Origin: Rhizobium sp. FKY42
Lineage (GTDB): Bacteria; Pseudomonadota; Alphaproteobacteria; Rhizobiales; Rhizobiaceae
Length of the DNA stretch: 64,000 nucleotides
NCBI RefSeq assembly: GCF_005222835.1
Contig: NZ_STGA01000044.1
Location: 1 to 64,000, forward strand
Direction: 5' to 3'
Positions 1 through 7,628 of this stretch are shown one piece after another; position 1 is the stretch's first letter; the number at the start of each line of letters is the position of its first letter. A program made the position numbers and the translations under genes. Under the pieces are notes generated by a model, which made no database searches, was not told where the DNA came from, and worked only from the letters and a program-made list of their open reading frames with translations.

Positions 1-29
1 GGTTCACATGGCTCAATTCTCAATGGAAA

Positions 30-569
30 TTATGCGCCTAACCGGCTCAGTTTCGCGCGGAAACCAACAGTTTCAGTCAAAAAGCTGGAAATGCCGCTTG
101 AGTAGTTTGCGTTCTCTTTCGTCTTTTCAAAAAAATGTCTTAGAGCATCCATCCGGTCAGCCTTAGCCGATGTCCGTTGGTTGTAAATGTACTGCGCCAA
201 CCTCTCCCGCGCTAAAAAAAGCCGATCAAAGTTGGCCCATCTGTAAATTAGGTAATAGCAGCTCGAGTCGTATTTTAACTCAAGGGATCCTCGATATTGC
301 GTGTACTCAATCTCGTAGTTGGTCAGATCATTGTTTGGAATCATTACTATCGAGCGTTGTTCGGAACCAATCGAGAGAGCTTCTCCCTCAACGCCCGCTG
401 GAACAACCCTCTTAACAAATACAATGTTTGAAGGTCCGTTCCTGAGCAACGCGACTGTGTAGTCTCGCCGCCTTAAAACAGCAGGATCAGATAGGCTTAT
501 CTTCGTGGGCACCGGTGTACGCGTGGCCAATGATAACGCTTTACGAATTATAATAGACCTTATCCCCAT
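30..569 (-). CDS. hypothetical protein (179 aa)
   Basis: I do not recognise the family. The ATG at 569 has an AAGGG ribosome-binding site about six bases upstream. The protein is soluble-looking, has no signal peptide or membrane segment, and is rich in Tyr, Arg and Asn toward the C-terminus. The DNA is clearly more AT-rich than the core genes to the right, consistent with acquired DNA. It overlaps the 3' end of the small gene 541..759 by 29 bases, suggesting co-transcription from the right. It is downstream of a Com/ATPase-GNAT cassette and may belong to the same mobile element; function unknown. Confidence 0.55.
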   Translation of the reverse strand: MGIRSIIIRKALSLATRTPVPTKISLSDPAVLRRRDYTVALLRNGPSNIVFVKRVVPAGVEGEALSIGSEQRSIVMIPNNDLTNYEIEYTQYRGSLELKYDSSCYYLIYRWANFDRLFLARERLAQYIYNQRTSAKADRMDALRHFFEKTKENANYSSGISSFLTETVGFRAKLSRLGA

Positions 570-759
570 CGCTTACCCTTCGCGGCACATCGGAGTTCCA
601 ATCGACAGCTATCTTCATTACGGTATGCATTGAAACTAGTGGGTCAAGCCAGAGCATTTCTTGGAAGTGGCAACGTTCGCGATAGATAAGCGAGCCGGAC
701 TTCGTATGTAAAACAATGGAAGCTGACAGCGAGTGGCGATCAATCGCTCTTATCTTCAA
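541..759 (-). CDS. small hypothetical protein (72 aa), tentative
   Basis: An open frame runs without a stop into the preceding gene. The protein-like part starts near a TTG at 759 and ends at 541 inside the next gene. No family recognised. The start is uncertain: the upstream bases are a short direct repeat that also resembles a purine-rich ribosome-binding site. Supporting coding are the absence of stops, ordinary amino-acid composition and the overlap with 30..569. Against it are the weak start and the lack of any known domain. The two genes could form a bicistronic accessory unit. Confidence 0.35.
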   Translation of the reverse strand: MKIRAIDRHSLSASIVLHTKSGSLIYRERCHFQEMLWLDPLVSMHTVMKIAVDWNSDVPRRVSDGDKVYYNS

Positions 760-796
760 ACCTTCTTCAAACCCTCTTTGAAGCCTCTTCAAACCC
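754..796. repeat. short direct repeats CTTCAAACC(C) at the end of the formyltransferase gene
   Basis: CTTCAAACC occurs at 754-762, and CTTCAAACCC at 765-774 and 787-796. An inverted version, CTTTGAAG, lies at 776-783. The repeats span the stop codon of the formyltransferase gene and the start of the next open frame. They may mark a slippage or insertion junction at the cassette edge. Confidence 0.5.
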
Positions 797-1337
797 GCTC
801 CTGCTCCTCCGCCGGAATGAAGCCGTAGACTGCCAGATGGTCTGCGGCTTTGAGCAGTAGCTCCAGTCCCATCGGGCCGAGCGCCCTCCTCCACAGATCG
901 GCCGGTGTTTCGTCCGTTCCGATGAAGCACCAGTCCTGGAAAGCTATCGGCCCGCCATCCATGGCGTCGGTCAGATGATAGACCGTGCCGCCCGTAACAC
1001 GATCTCCTGCCGCAACAGCATCAGCCACCGCATGCCTGCCGGGATGAAGCGGCAGCAGCGACGGGTGATAGCCAATGCAGTATTTTGCCTGATCCCTTAT
1101 GTGGGCGGGCACGAAGACGAAGGCGTGGGCGCAGAGGATGAGATCAAACGCCTGCCCTGCCAGCGCATCCAGCCCACAACCGCCGTAACTATAGGCCGGA
1201 ATATCCGCCGCCATCGCCATCTGCCAGAGCCGGTCCTGCGGGTTCGGCACGGCGACGAATGCGACCTCATAAACAGGCAGCAGCGCCTTGAAGACTTCGG
1301 CTGCCAGCCACTTCTGGCCAATAATGCCAATCCTCAT
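789..1337 (-). CDS. formyltransferase-like protein (GART/Fmt N-domain fold), mobile-element cassette
   Basis: This 182-residue protein resembles the N10-formyl-tetrahydrofolate-dependent formyltransferase catalytic domain (GAR transformylase, Fmt). It has an N-terminal beta strand MRIGIIG, the loop GYHPSLLP at 89-96 and DAMDGGP at 124-130. Known enzymes use Asn, His and Asp; here His91 and Asp127 align, but the Asn position appears to be Gly89, so activity or substrate may differ. No C-terminal tRNA-binding domain is present. The ATG at 1337 overlaps the ATPase-GNAT stop as ATGA, showing translational coupling. Context suggests it acts with the Com/ATPase-GNAT genes, possibly on nucleotides or DNA; this is inference. 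Confidence 0.75.
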   Translation of the reverse strand: MRIGIIGQKWLAAEVFKALLPVYEVAFVAVPNPQDRLWQMAMAADIPAYSYGGCGLDALAGQAFDLILCAHAFVFVPAHIRDQAKYCIGYHPSLLPLHPGRHAVADAVAAGDRVTGGTVYHLTDAMDGGPIAFQDWCFIGTDETPADLWRRALGPMGLELLLKAADHLAVYGFIPAEEQERV

Positions 1338-2437
1338 GGCGCGTCCTCCGCACCCTCGACATAGCGGAAGCCTTGGATGGCTCGCAGATGCCCGCCATAT
1401 CCGGTTTTCATGCCGCGCCCGAGCGCGCTCTTCTGCTTGCCTGGACCATAGAGCACGGCAGAGACTTGAGCCCACATCCGATCCCGGCGCAGCGCCGCCG
1501 CCAAACCGGGATGTGAGGTATGGAACAGCGTCAGAAGCGGCTTGCCGTACCGGTTGTTTCCCCGTCGCCATTGCGCACAAACCGCATTGAGGAACCGCAC
1601 ACCGACACCCGCACCCTGCCATTCCGGCATCACCACAAGGCGGCAGGCTCTGGCTTCCGCCATTCCCGGCCGCGTGGAGAAAGCCACATGCGCCACCGGC
1701 TCGCCCTCCACAAAGCCGACATAGCAGGTGGCCGCAATCATGTGCGGCAGTTTCAGATAGTGATGCGGCTCAAAATGCGGCCACCATCGCCAGTTGGTTT
1801 CGCGGATCTCCAGCTGGATCTTGGGTCGTCGCCGAAGATACCTCCCGGTAAACGCACCCGTTGCCGTGTCATAGATCCAGTCCGGATCGAGCCAGTCGAT
1901 GATGTCATAATGGCAGGACAGCAGAACCGCCCTGCCACCCGTTCGCCGCCATGCCTTGCCAAAGGCCAGCGCACCAATGCGGGCGATCTGCCGATCGACC
2001 ACACTGGTGAACTCATCGATGACGACTTCGGACGGTTGTTCGCAGATGATCCGGGCAAGCTCCGCCCGGAACTTCTCACCATTGGACAGCACATGGAAGG
2101 GCCGCAGCCAGGCGGGCACAGAGCCCAGCCCGACTGCCGCCAACGCTGCCGTCACATCATCAAAGGCCCGCTCCGGCGCGATGGCCTCAATGATCGGCTG
2201 ATCGTCAGGCCAAGCCGCCTGATACCGCCGATCTTGCGAGAACACCCGCGCGCCGAGGCTTGTTTTGCCCGAACCCGACGGCCCGACGATGAGGCCAAGC
2301 GTCCAGTCCATGTCTTCAATCGGCAAGTCGGCGCTGATGGTAAACTGGTGCGCTTCCTCGACATTGAAGAGGGATTGAACCCGGCTGCTTCGATAGGTGT
2401 CGAACTCCGGGCTGGTGTGGGTGATCTCCAGCCTCAT
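1334..2437 (-). CDS. ABC-type ATPase fused to GNAT acetyltransferase domain (COG2401-like)
   Basis: A 367-residue two-domain protein. The N-terminal half is an ABC ATPase: Walker A GPSGSGKTS at 52-60, signature LSNGE at 117-121, Walker B VVIDEF at 138-143 and a switch histidine near 176. The C-terminal part (about 205-330) is a GNAT domain with the acetyl-CoA loop QGAGVG at 274-279. There are no membrane segments, so this is not a transporter ATPase. It is coupled by 4-bp ATGA overlaps to both neighbours. Mu Mom is a GNAT-like DNA-modifying enzyme controlled by Com, and a Com-like gene lies two genes upstream. A role in DNA or nucleotide modification is therefore a reasonable inference, not shown. 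Confidence 0.85.
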   Translation of the reverse strand: MRLEITHTSPEFDTYRSSRVQSLFNVEEAHQFTISADLPIEDMDWTLGLIVGPSGSGKTSLGARVFSQDRRYQAAWPDDQPIIEAIAPERAFDDVTAALAAVGLGSVPAWLRPFHVLSNGEKFRAELARIICEQPSEVVIDEFTSVVDRQIARIGALAFGKAWRRTGGRAVLLSCHYDIIDWLDPDWIYDTATGAFTGRYLRRRPKIQLEIRETNWRWWPHFEPHHYLKLPHMIAATCYVGFVEGEPVAHVAFSTRPGMAEARACRLVVMPEWQGAGVGVRFLNAVCAQWRRGNNRYGKPLLTLFHTSHPGLAAALRRDRMWAQVSAVLYGPGKQKSALGRGMKTGYGGHLRAIQGFRYVEGAEDAP

Positions 2438-2625
2438 GTTACCACCACCTTGATCCTGGTGGTTCGAATGGCCGTCAGCGCATTGAACAGTGCCTCCTGA
2501 GACGCCTGATCCGGGCAGATCAGGATCACCCCATATTGCGACCGATACCTGAAGCCGTTTCGTTTAGGAGCCTTTGCAGGCAAAGGCGGCAGTTCGTCTT
2601 TCTCGTCCATAAGAAGCCTCGTCAC
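2434..2625 (-). CDS. small cassette protein (63 aa) between Com and ATPase-GNAT
   Basis: A 63-residue basic protein. Its first 25 residues are rich in Lys, Pro and Glu, followed by a compact segment (YGVILICPDQASQEALF) that looks like a small alpha/beta unit. No family name is recognised. It overlaps the com-like gene by 62 bases in another frame and the ATPase-GNAT gene by 4 bases (ATGA). The overlap mirrors the com/mom arrangement of phage Mu. It is probably a partner or leader of the ATPase-GNAT protein. Confidence 0.6.
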   Translation of the reverse strand: MTRLLMDEKDELPPLPAKAPKRNGFRYRSQYGVILICPDQASQEALFNALTAIRTTRIKVVVT

Positions 2626-2779
2626 CCTGTCGCTCGCGGCGATCTGAGACGGGCTCCGCTGGCCTCAAATGGTTGACTGTACCGCATCGGCGGCACTTGA
2701 TTTCGATGGTGGCGGCAATCGCGCCACGATCCATTTTGAAGAGTAGTGCGCGGCAGCTGCCGCAGCGCATTTCCTGCAT
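2564..2779 (-). CDS. com: Com-like zinc-finger translational regulator (phage Mu Com family)
   Basis: A 71-residue protein with two CxxC pairs (Cys6/Cys9 and Cys29/Cys32) separated by a LLFK segment. This closely resembles Mu Com, an RNA-binding zinc-finger protein that opens a stem-loop to allow translation of the DNA-modification gene mom. The C-terminal third is charged and probably disordered. The next gene starts inside this one, as mom does in Mu. It most likely controls translation of the downstream cassette. Homology is strong for the cysteine core; the regulatory target here is inferred. Confidence 0.8.
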   Translation of the reverse strand: MQEMRCGSCRALLFKMDRGAIAATIEIKCRRCGTVNHLRPAEPVSDRRERQGDEASYGRERRTAAFACKGS

Positions 2780-2896
2780 TGTTTCAATGTCTCGACTCAG
2801 TCACTGATCTCCACCTCGGCTTTGCCGGGGTCGGATGTGACAGTTATCGATCAGATCCCGTCGAGCGAGTCTGTACGCCAATCTTAGTCCCGCTTT

Positions 2897-2912
2897 CGGA
2901 GCCTTGGCTCCG
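2897..2912. promoter_or_regulatory. perfect hairpin between gpD remnant and com-like gene
   Basis: CGGAGCC and GGCTCCG form a 7-bp stem with a 2-base spacer, in the untranslated stretch upstream of com. There is no T-run beside it. It may be a terminator core of the former tail-gene operon or an RNA element used by Com. Confidence 0.4.
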
Positions 2913-2931
2913 GCATCCGTCAACCGAATCT

Positions 2932-3183
2932 CTAAGTCTTTGCCGCCAGTTCCGGCGTCATCAGCCAGCCTCCCTGTTCGTCGAATGTGAACTCGTGGGT
3001 GATGGTCTGGGCGACGAGATCGCGCCCGCTCCATCCGCCAAACCCGATCAGCTGAACCGGCGCTCCGGCCATGGCCGCAGGATCGCCCTCAATGGTCAGG
3101 CTGCCGGTGATCGTGGCGCGTGCCAGTGCGGTGGCTTCAGCCTTGCTCTTCACCTTGGCCTCAGAACCGGATGCTGCCGGAAA
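2932..3183 (-). pseudogene. phage late control protein D (gpD) C-terminal fragment
   Basis: About 80 residues match the C-terminal end of phage late-control protein D, a baseplate/tail protein of Mu- and P2-like phages. The pattern is the SKAEATALA helix, then GSLTIEGDP, GAPVQLIGFGG and the strand pair ending in THEFTF...GGWLMTPELAAK. Intact gpD is several hundred residues. Here the frame is cut near 3183, where insertion-element leader sequence begins. This is direct evidence of a decayed prophage. Confidence 0.7.
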
Positions 3184-3341
3184 CAGGAGCCAGTATAACG
3201 AAACGACTCCGCCGCAACCACAGTCCTGCCTTTAAGGCGAAAGTCGTGCCGCCGTGATTAAGGGCGAAACTGGTCGAGCTCGCGCAGCAGTTCGACGTGC
3301 ATCAGAACCAGATCAGAGATCGCCACGTTCAAAGGCCATGA
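3184..3341 (+). mobile_element. IS3-family orfA transposase remnant
   Basis: On the plus strand an AGGAG site (3185-3189) is followed by ATA ACG AAA CGA at 3195. Translation reads KRLRRNHSPAFKAKV, a stop at 3255, then AKLVELAQQFDVHQNQI before another stop at 3339. This is the start of an IS3-group OrfA with its helix-turn-helix (usually HSPAFKAKVALAA...LAEQFDVHPNQI). The start codon has become ATA and a nonsense codon interrupts it. No orfB or terminal inverted repeats remain. Confidence 0.75.
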
Positions 3342-3364
3342 TTGTGCAGCTGTTGAAAGCGTCT

Positions 3365-4663
3365 TCAATCTTCTGAAGCCGGAGCGATTATGTTGCGGTT
3401 TTTATCTCCTTTAGAGACTGAGGCGTCCAAATCAATGAGACGCGGTCTGGGTACGGCTGAAAGAAATACCCAGTAGCCGACGACCGAGAACGCCGCGAGC
3501 GAACCTAAGGCAATCTGATAGGATTGCGTCACTCCGAACGTCGGTGACATTGCGGAAACGAGCAAACCAAATCCCCACTGCCAGATAAAAACTCCGACAA
3601 ACAACAACAAATTGAAAAATGCTATTGCACGCCCTGCTTCTGCTGGCTTGGATCGCTGGCCCACCAGTGGATGAGTGACCGATAACGGCCACGCGGCAAC
3701 GCAATAGAGGGCGAACATGTACCAATCGGCCTTGTCACCCATGATCGTGATAACAATCAAAATCGTGATGCTCGCCGGCGTCCATCTGCGCAACAGGCGC
3801 TCTGCGTCCTGGGCAGACGTGTTGAACTTCGGAGAAAGGTAGCCCATGAGTAAAAATGTCACGAGCATGATGATGTTGATGAACAGAAGTTCCAGCGATG
3901 CCCCGCGAGCATCTTCCCCCCTCAGCTGCGTCAACCAGGGACCAATCCATAAGGTCTGCACAGCCACAAGGATTGCATAGTTGAAGAACCCAAGGGCACC
4001 AATCTTCCAAGTATAGGAAGTGGACATGATATTTTTATAGCCGAGGAAGAAGCTTCGGATACCTGCTGTCCCTTGGGGATTATGCTTCGGTGCCTTAACC
4101 GCAACCAGCAGGGCAACCGCCGCGAACAAAAGGCCCAGGGCCACGAACAGAGACGGCCAGCCGAATGAGGTTGCAAGGCTTTCGGATGGTAGCGTGCCGA
4201 GTACAAGACCGAGCGCACCCGCCATCAACATCCATGAATTAAGGCGCTGTTGCTGGGCGGCCGCCGTCCAGAGGCGGGCTGCCGTGAGCGGCGCAATAAG
4301 ACAGGCGCTGACACCGATACCACTGAGCAATCGAGCGCCGAAAAGTCCATTGAATGAACTCGAATTGGCAAACAGGAAGCAGGACAGCGCGGCAACACTC
4401 AATGAAACCACGAGAACGAGCCGGACACCGAACCGATCCAGTAGTGCGCCCATAGGCAGCTGCATGATCGCAAAAGACACGAAATAAGATCCGGCAAGCA
4501 AACCTAGCTGGGCCGAAGATAAAGAAAACTCCGCCGTCAACATGGCCGCCAGCGCGGCTGTCACCCCCCGTAACTGGGATGACAGCAAATATCCAGCAGC
4601 AAAGACCACGAGGACGAAAATACCCAGCTGGCCGTTGGCCCGGTCTTGTTCTTTCAGCTCCAT
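3365..4663 (-). CDS. MFS transporter of the oxygenase island
   Basis: A 432-residue membrane protein of the major facilitator superfamily with about 12 hydrophobic segments. The A-motif-like loop MGALLDRFGVRLVL lies between segments 2 and 3. The ATG at 4663 is chosen because the protein begins MELKEQDRANGQ directly before the first membrane segment; it overlaps the preceding oxygenase stop by 10 bases. Coupling to two oxygenase genes suggests export or uptake of the oxygenase product or substrate. The substrate cannot be read from sequence. Confidence 0.85.
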   Translation of the reverse strand: MELKEQDRANGQLGIFVLVVFAAGYLLSSQLRGVTAALAAMLTAEFSLSSAQLGLLAGSYFVSFAIMQLPMGALLDRFGVRLVLVVSLSVAALSCFLFANSSSFNGLFGARLLSGIGVSACLIAPLTAARLWTAAAQQQRLNSWMLMAGALGLVLGTLPSESLATSFGWPSLFVALGLLFAAVALLVAVKAPKHNPQGTAGIRSFFLGYKNIMSTSYTWKIGALGFFNYAILVAVQTLWIGPWLTQLRGEDARGASLELLFINIIMLVTFLLMGYLSPKFNTSAQDAERLLRRWTPASITILIVITIMGDKADWYMFALYCVAAWPLSVTHPLVGQRSKPAEAGRAIAFFNLLLFVGVFIWQWGFGLLVSAMSPTFGVTQSYQIALGSLAAFSVVGYWVFLSAVPRPRLIDLDASVSKGDKNRNIIAPASED

Positions 4664-5469
4664 ACCGTCAAAGGCTCCTTCTCGCCTCGATAGCCAAGGA
4701 AACCAGATATGGTTAGTCGATCCACGCCTTCGCCGGGCAAAACTGCGTGGAGTTTTCGGGCATTGAAGAGGATCAAATCGCCGTTTTCGGGTTTGGCCGA
4801 ATAATCGCAAGGTCCGAGTTGTTCGAGCGGAATTGCATAATCGCCACCCCGCCGCTCCAGGAACTCGGCATCCGAAATCTCGTCGTTCCACATCCCTATT
4901 TCGCCGCCCTTCTCTGGCACATCAATGTAGATGTTGATCGCAAATTGGCTGATCAGGGATTCAGCTTCAGGCGTATTGGGTGCATGTCGTCCGAACATGT
5001 CATGATGCGCTTTGAGTGGAATTCCAGGCTTCATGCAGCGCGAAAGTCCTACAAACATTTTTTTCCCGAAGAGCGTTTGAAGCGTGCACCCCTGCGCCCA
5101 GGTTTCGTCCATCGCACAACGAAAGGTGTCCATCGGGCAAGGATAAGGCGCACAGGCGGCTCTCAGGAGATTGATGTTATCCATCGCCGTCTCAAAATAG
5201 TGGTCGATGATTTCCTGCTTCATGCCGGTCTCGAAATACGACATGCCGATACGGCCGACCTTCGGTGCGTTCAGATAGTCGTTATAGCCCGTGGACTTGA
5301 GCCCCTTGGTGATCTGCTTGCAGGCATCGCGCGAAATGAAATCAGGAATCCGGAGAACCTGAATTTCATTCCGGATCAATGCCCCCACGTCTTCAGCGGT
5401 CAGCCTGGAAGAGACACGGACCGGGTCTGTTGCGGATGCGGGAGCAGTCTTTTGAATAGCCACGTTCAT
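4654..5469 (-). CDS. Fe(II)/2-oxoglutarate-dependent oxygenase, paralog B
   Basis: A 271-residue protein with a likely facial triad His155-x-Asp157 (in AHHDMFG) and distal His241 (in RKLHAV). Arg251 (in RLTIS) is suited to bind 2-oxoglutarate. It carries Asp, not Gly/Ala, at the carboxylate ligand, so it should hydroxylate or desaturate rather than halogenate. It is a clear paralog of the gene just upstream (shared FGKKMFVGLSR, GYRGE, LTxWS). GGAG precedes the ATG, and the gap from the upstream stop is 4 bases. The substrate is unknown; small amino-acid-like compounds are a guess from size and fold. Confidence 0.75.
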   Translation of the reverse strand: MNVAIQKTAPASATDPVRVSSRLTAEDVGALIRNEIQVLRIPDFISRDACKQITKGLKSTGYNDYLNAPKVGRIGMSYFETGMKQEIIDHYFETAMDNINLLRAACAPYPCPMDTFRCAMDETWAQGCTLQTLFGKKMFVGLSRCMKPGIPLKAHHDMFGRHAPNTPEAESLISQFAINIYIDVPEKGGEIGMWNDEISDAEFLERRGGDYAIPLEQLGPCDYSAKPENGDLILFNARKLHAVLPGEGVDRLTISGFLGYRGEKEPLTVWS

Positions 5470-5473
5470 GGGT

Positions 5474-6316
5474 TCAGCTCCAATATGTGAGCGGGCATTC
5501 TTCCCCGCGATATCCGATGAAGAATGAGACCGCCATACGCGACGATCCGCGCGGAGATGCGACGGCGTGGATCTTGCGGGAGTCGAAAATCAAAAGATCG
5601 CCCCGACCCGGCTTGATGACCACATCGGGCGGCGGAAGGTCTTCTATGGCAATGCCATATTTGCCTTTGCGACGTTCATTGAACTCTTCAGTGGTCATGT
5701 TTTTGTGCCACATCAGGAGTTCACCCCCGATGTCTGGCACCTGGAAGTAGATGTTTGCGGCAAATTGCGCAGTGAGCGACTCTGCTTCCTCAATGCCGGG
5801 AGCATCTTCAGAAAAAATGTCATGATGCGCGAGGAAGGTCGTATTGGGTTCGACCATGCGCGAAAGGCCTACGAACATTTTCCGCCCAAATATCGTTTGG
5901 AGATTAGCACCTGCGGGCCAGATTTCGTCCAGCAGCGCGCGCAGCGTGTCCAGCGGAGAGCCGAACGGTTCACAGGCCTTGCGAAAATCGTTTTGGTGGA
6001 CACTGGCGACAGTGAAGTATTTGTCAATGAGTTCTGGTTTCATTTCGGTTTCGTAGAAGGCCATGCCGATTTTACGAACTTCCGAAACGTTTATATAAGG
6101 CTGAAAGCCAAGGCTCGTCTGCCCCTTGCTGATAAGGTCACAAGAAGGGCCGTTGGCAAACCCCTTCACCTTGACGACGCGCACTTCACCCCTGGCCAGC
6201 GCTGTAATATGATCCTTGTTAAGGCTATATTTGGTAGTCTCAATTACATAATCTCTATTGTCTGTTTCTTGGAAATCATGACAGTTTTCTTTTTTCACTG
6301 CCTGCAAATTATTCAT
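5474..6316 (-). CDS. Fe(II)/2-oxoglutarate-dependent oxygenase, paralog A
   Basis: A 280-residue paralog of the adjacent gene. It has putative iron ligands His164-x-Asp166 and His250, and Arg260 for 2-oxoglutarate. Both copies keep all ligands, so both are likely active and may act in sequence or on related substrates. An AGGAG site precedes the ATG at 6316. The upstream region is very AT-rich and shared with the divergent LysR gene, the usual layout for LysR control of a target operon. First gene of the three-gene minus-strand operon. Confidence 0.75.
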   Translation of the reverse strand: MNNLQAVKKENCHDFQETDNRDYVIETTKYSLNKDHITALARGEVRVVKVKGFANGPSCDLISKGQTSLGFQPYINVSEVRKIGMAFYETEMKPELIDKYFTVASVHQNDFRKACEPFGSPLDTLRALLDEIWPAGANLQTIFGRKMFVGLSRMVEPNTTFLAHHDIFSEDAPGIEEAESLTAQFAANIYFQVPDIGGELLMWHKNMTTEEFNERRKGKYGIAIEDLPPPDVVIKPGRGDLLIFDSRKIHAVASPRGSSRMAVSFFIGYRGEECPLTYWS

Positions 6317-6529
6317 ATCCTCTCCTGATAAAATATTTTTATTATAATAAAAATTTTTGATAACAATATTATAGGACGCTCACGGTAAACCCCCGGAGGT
6401 TTCCGTCTTCGATGTTCCGACTTTTTCCTTTTATTGATGAGCGCAACTCTTAGTGTAAATAGAAACTCTTGAAAATCGCTCCGGAGGCAACTCTGTTTGG
6501 CGTCTGCGTCACGAATGTAGAAAGCAAAG

Positions 6530-7408
6530 ATGCTTACATTAGAAATGCGTCTCTTTATTCGCCTTTCCGAACTAGGAACTTTCGCAGCCGTTTCCGACGA
6601 AGAAGGCATTAGTCCCTCTGCTGTGTCCCGAGTAATGACGCGGCTTGAAAATCGGCTGGGCGTAAAGCTGGTTCACCGCTCCACGCGAAGACTGGTGTTC
6701 ACGCCAGAAGGCCATGTTCTTTTAGGCTACGCTCGTCAGATGACTATTTTGGCTGACGCAGCGGCAGCGGACATCTATCAAAAGGCCGGGCAGGTCAAAG
6801 GCCACCTGCGGGTGAACTGCGGAACCGCTTTTGCGCACTACAAACTGGCCCCCATACTCCCCGAATTTCTATCGCGATTTCCGGATTTGACGATTGATGT
6901 GGCCGTTTCGGACCAGCGGATCGACCCGATGGAAGAGCAAATCGACGTCACAATTCGGGTCGGTTCCTTACAAGATAGCGATCTGGTTGTTGCGCGCCTG
7001 GGAACCGTGAAAAGGATCATCGCCGCAAGCCCGGCCTACCTTGAACGTAGAGGCGTCCCGAAAACTCCAGCCGCTCTGAAGAACCATAATTGCCTGCTGC
7101 TTACAGGATTTGCAGGGCAAGCATTGTGGCCGATGATCAGCGACGGGGTCGTAGAAAAAGTGGCCGTTAGCGGATCGGTTTCATCGGATAGCGCAGACAC
7201 ATTGCTCAAAATGGCGATAGCTGGTGTTGGAATAATCAGGTTGGGAGATTTTCTAGGCGAGCCCGCTCTGGCTGACGGTCGCTTGATCAAGCTTCTGGAG
7301 GGGCAACACGATCCGGACCCAAAACCCCTTTCCGCACTCATGTTGCCAGGACGCCAAAACATTCCGCGAGTGCGGGCCTTCGTCGATTTCCTGAAGAAAC
7401 ATGTTTAG
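6530..7408 (+). CDS. LysR-family regulator of the oxygenase-MFS operon
   Basis: A 292-residue LysR-type regulator. The N-terminal winged helix-turn-helix (about 1-60) contains GTFAAVSDEEGISPSAVSR, and the periplasmic-binding-like effector domain runs from about 90 to 290. It is transcribed away from the oxygenase operon across a 213-bp AT-rich gap. LysR proteins typically bind such shared promoter regions and respond to a pathway compound. The target assignment is from position only. Confidence 0.85.
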   Translation: MLTLEMRLFIRLSELGTFAAVSDEEGISPSAVSRVMTRLENRLGVKLVHRSTRRLVFTPEGHVLLGYARQMTILADAAAADIYQKAGQVKGHLRVNCGTAFAHYKLAPILPEFLSRFPDLTIDVAVSDQRIDPMEEQIDVTIRVGSLQDSDLVVARLGTVKRIIAASPAYLERRGVPKTPAALKNHNCLLLTGFAGQALWPMISDGVVEKVAVSGSVSSDSADTLLKMAIAGVGIIRLGDFLGEPALADGRLIKLLEGQHDPDPKPLSALMLPGRQNIPRVRAFVDFLKKHV

Positions 7409-7628
7409 GCGCTTTTTTTTGAGATATTGATTGAACTAAGCAGATACAAATATTGCGACTACATCGAAATAATTTCCGATCTCCCCTTCATAGACTTCCT
7501 TTATATTGTTGTACTTGTCCCAACAGACCGGCTTCTGATCCACCTTCTCGCGACAAGCACAATGCCGTCGACATAGGGCCGAAACCCTCGCTATCGACGG
7601 CAAGAACAGATCAAAACAAGCCCGTTGT

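Noticed and set aside
754-796. CRISPR-like repeat cluster
   Set aside because: The repeats are only 9-10 bp, unevenly spaced and without spacers or cas genes.
2801-3034. 77-codon minus-strand open frame after the gpD fragment
   Set aside because: Overlaps the gpD remnant in another frame and shows no family resemblance; gpD is the better explanation.
4654-6316. Fe(II)/2OG halogenases
   Set aside because: Both proteins keep Asp in the HxD metal motif; halogenases have Gly or Ala there to make room for chloride.
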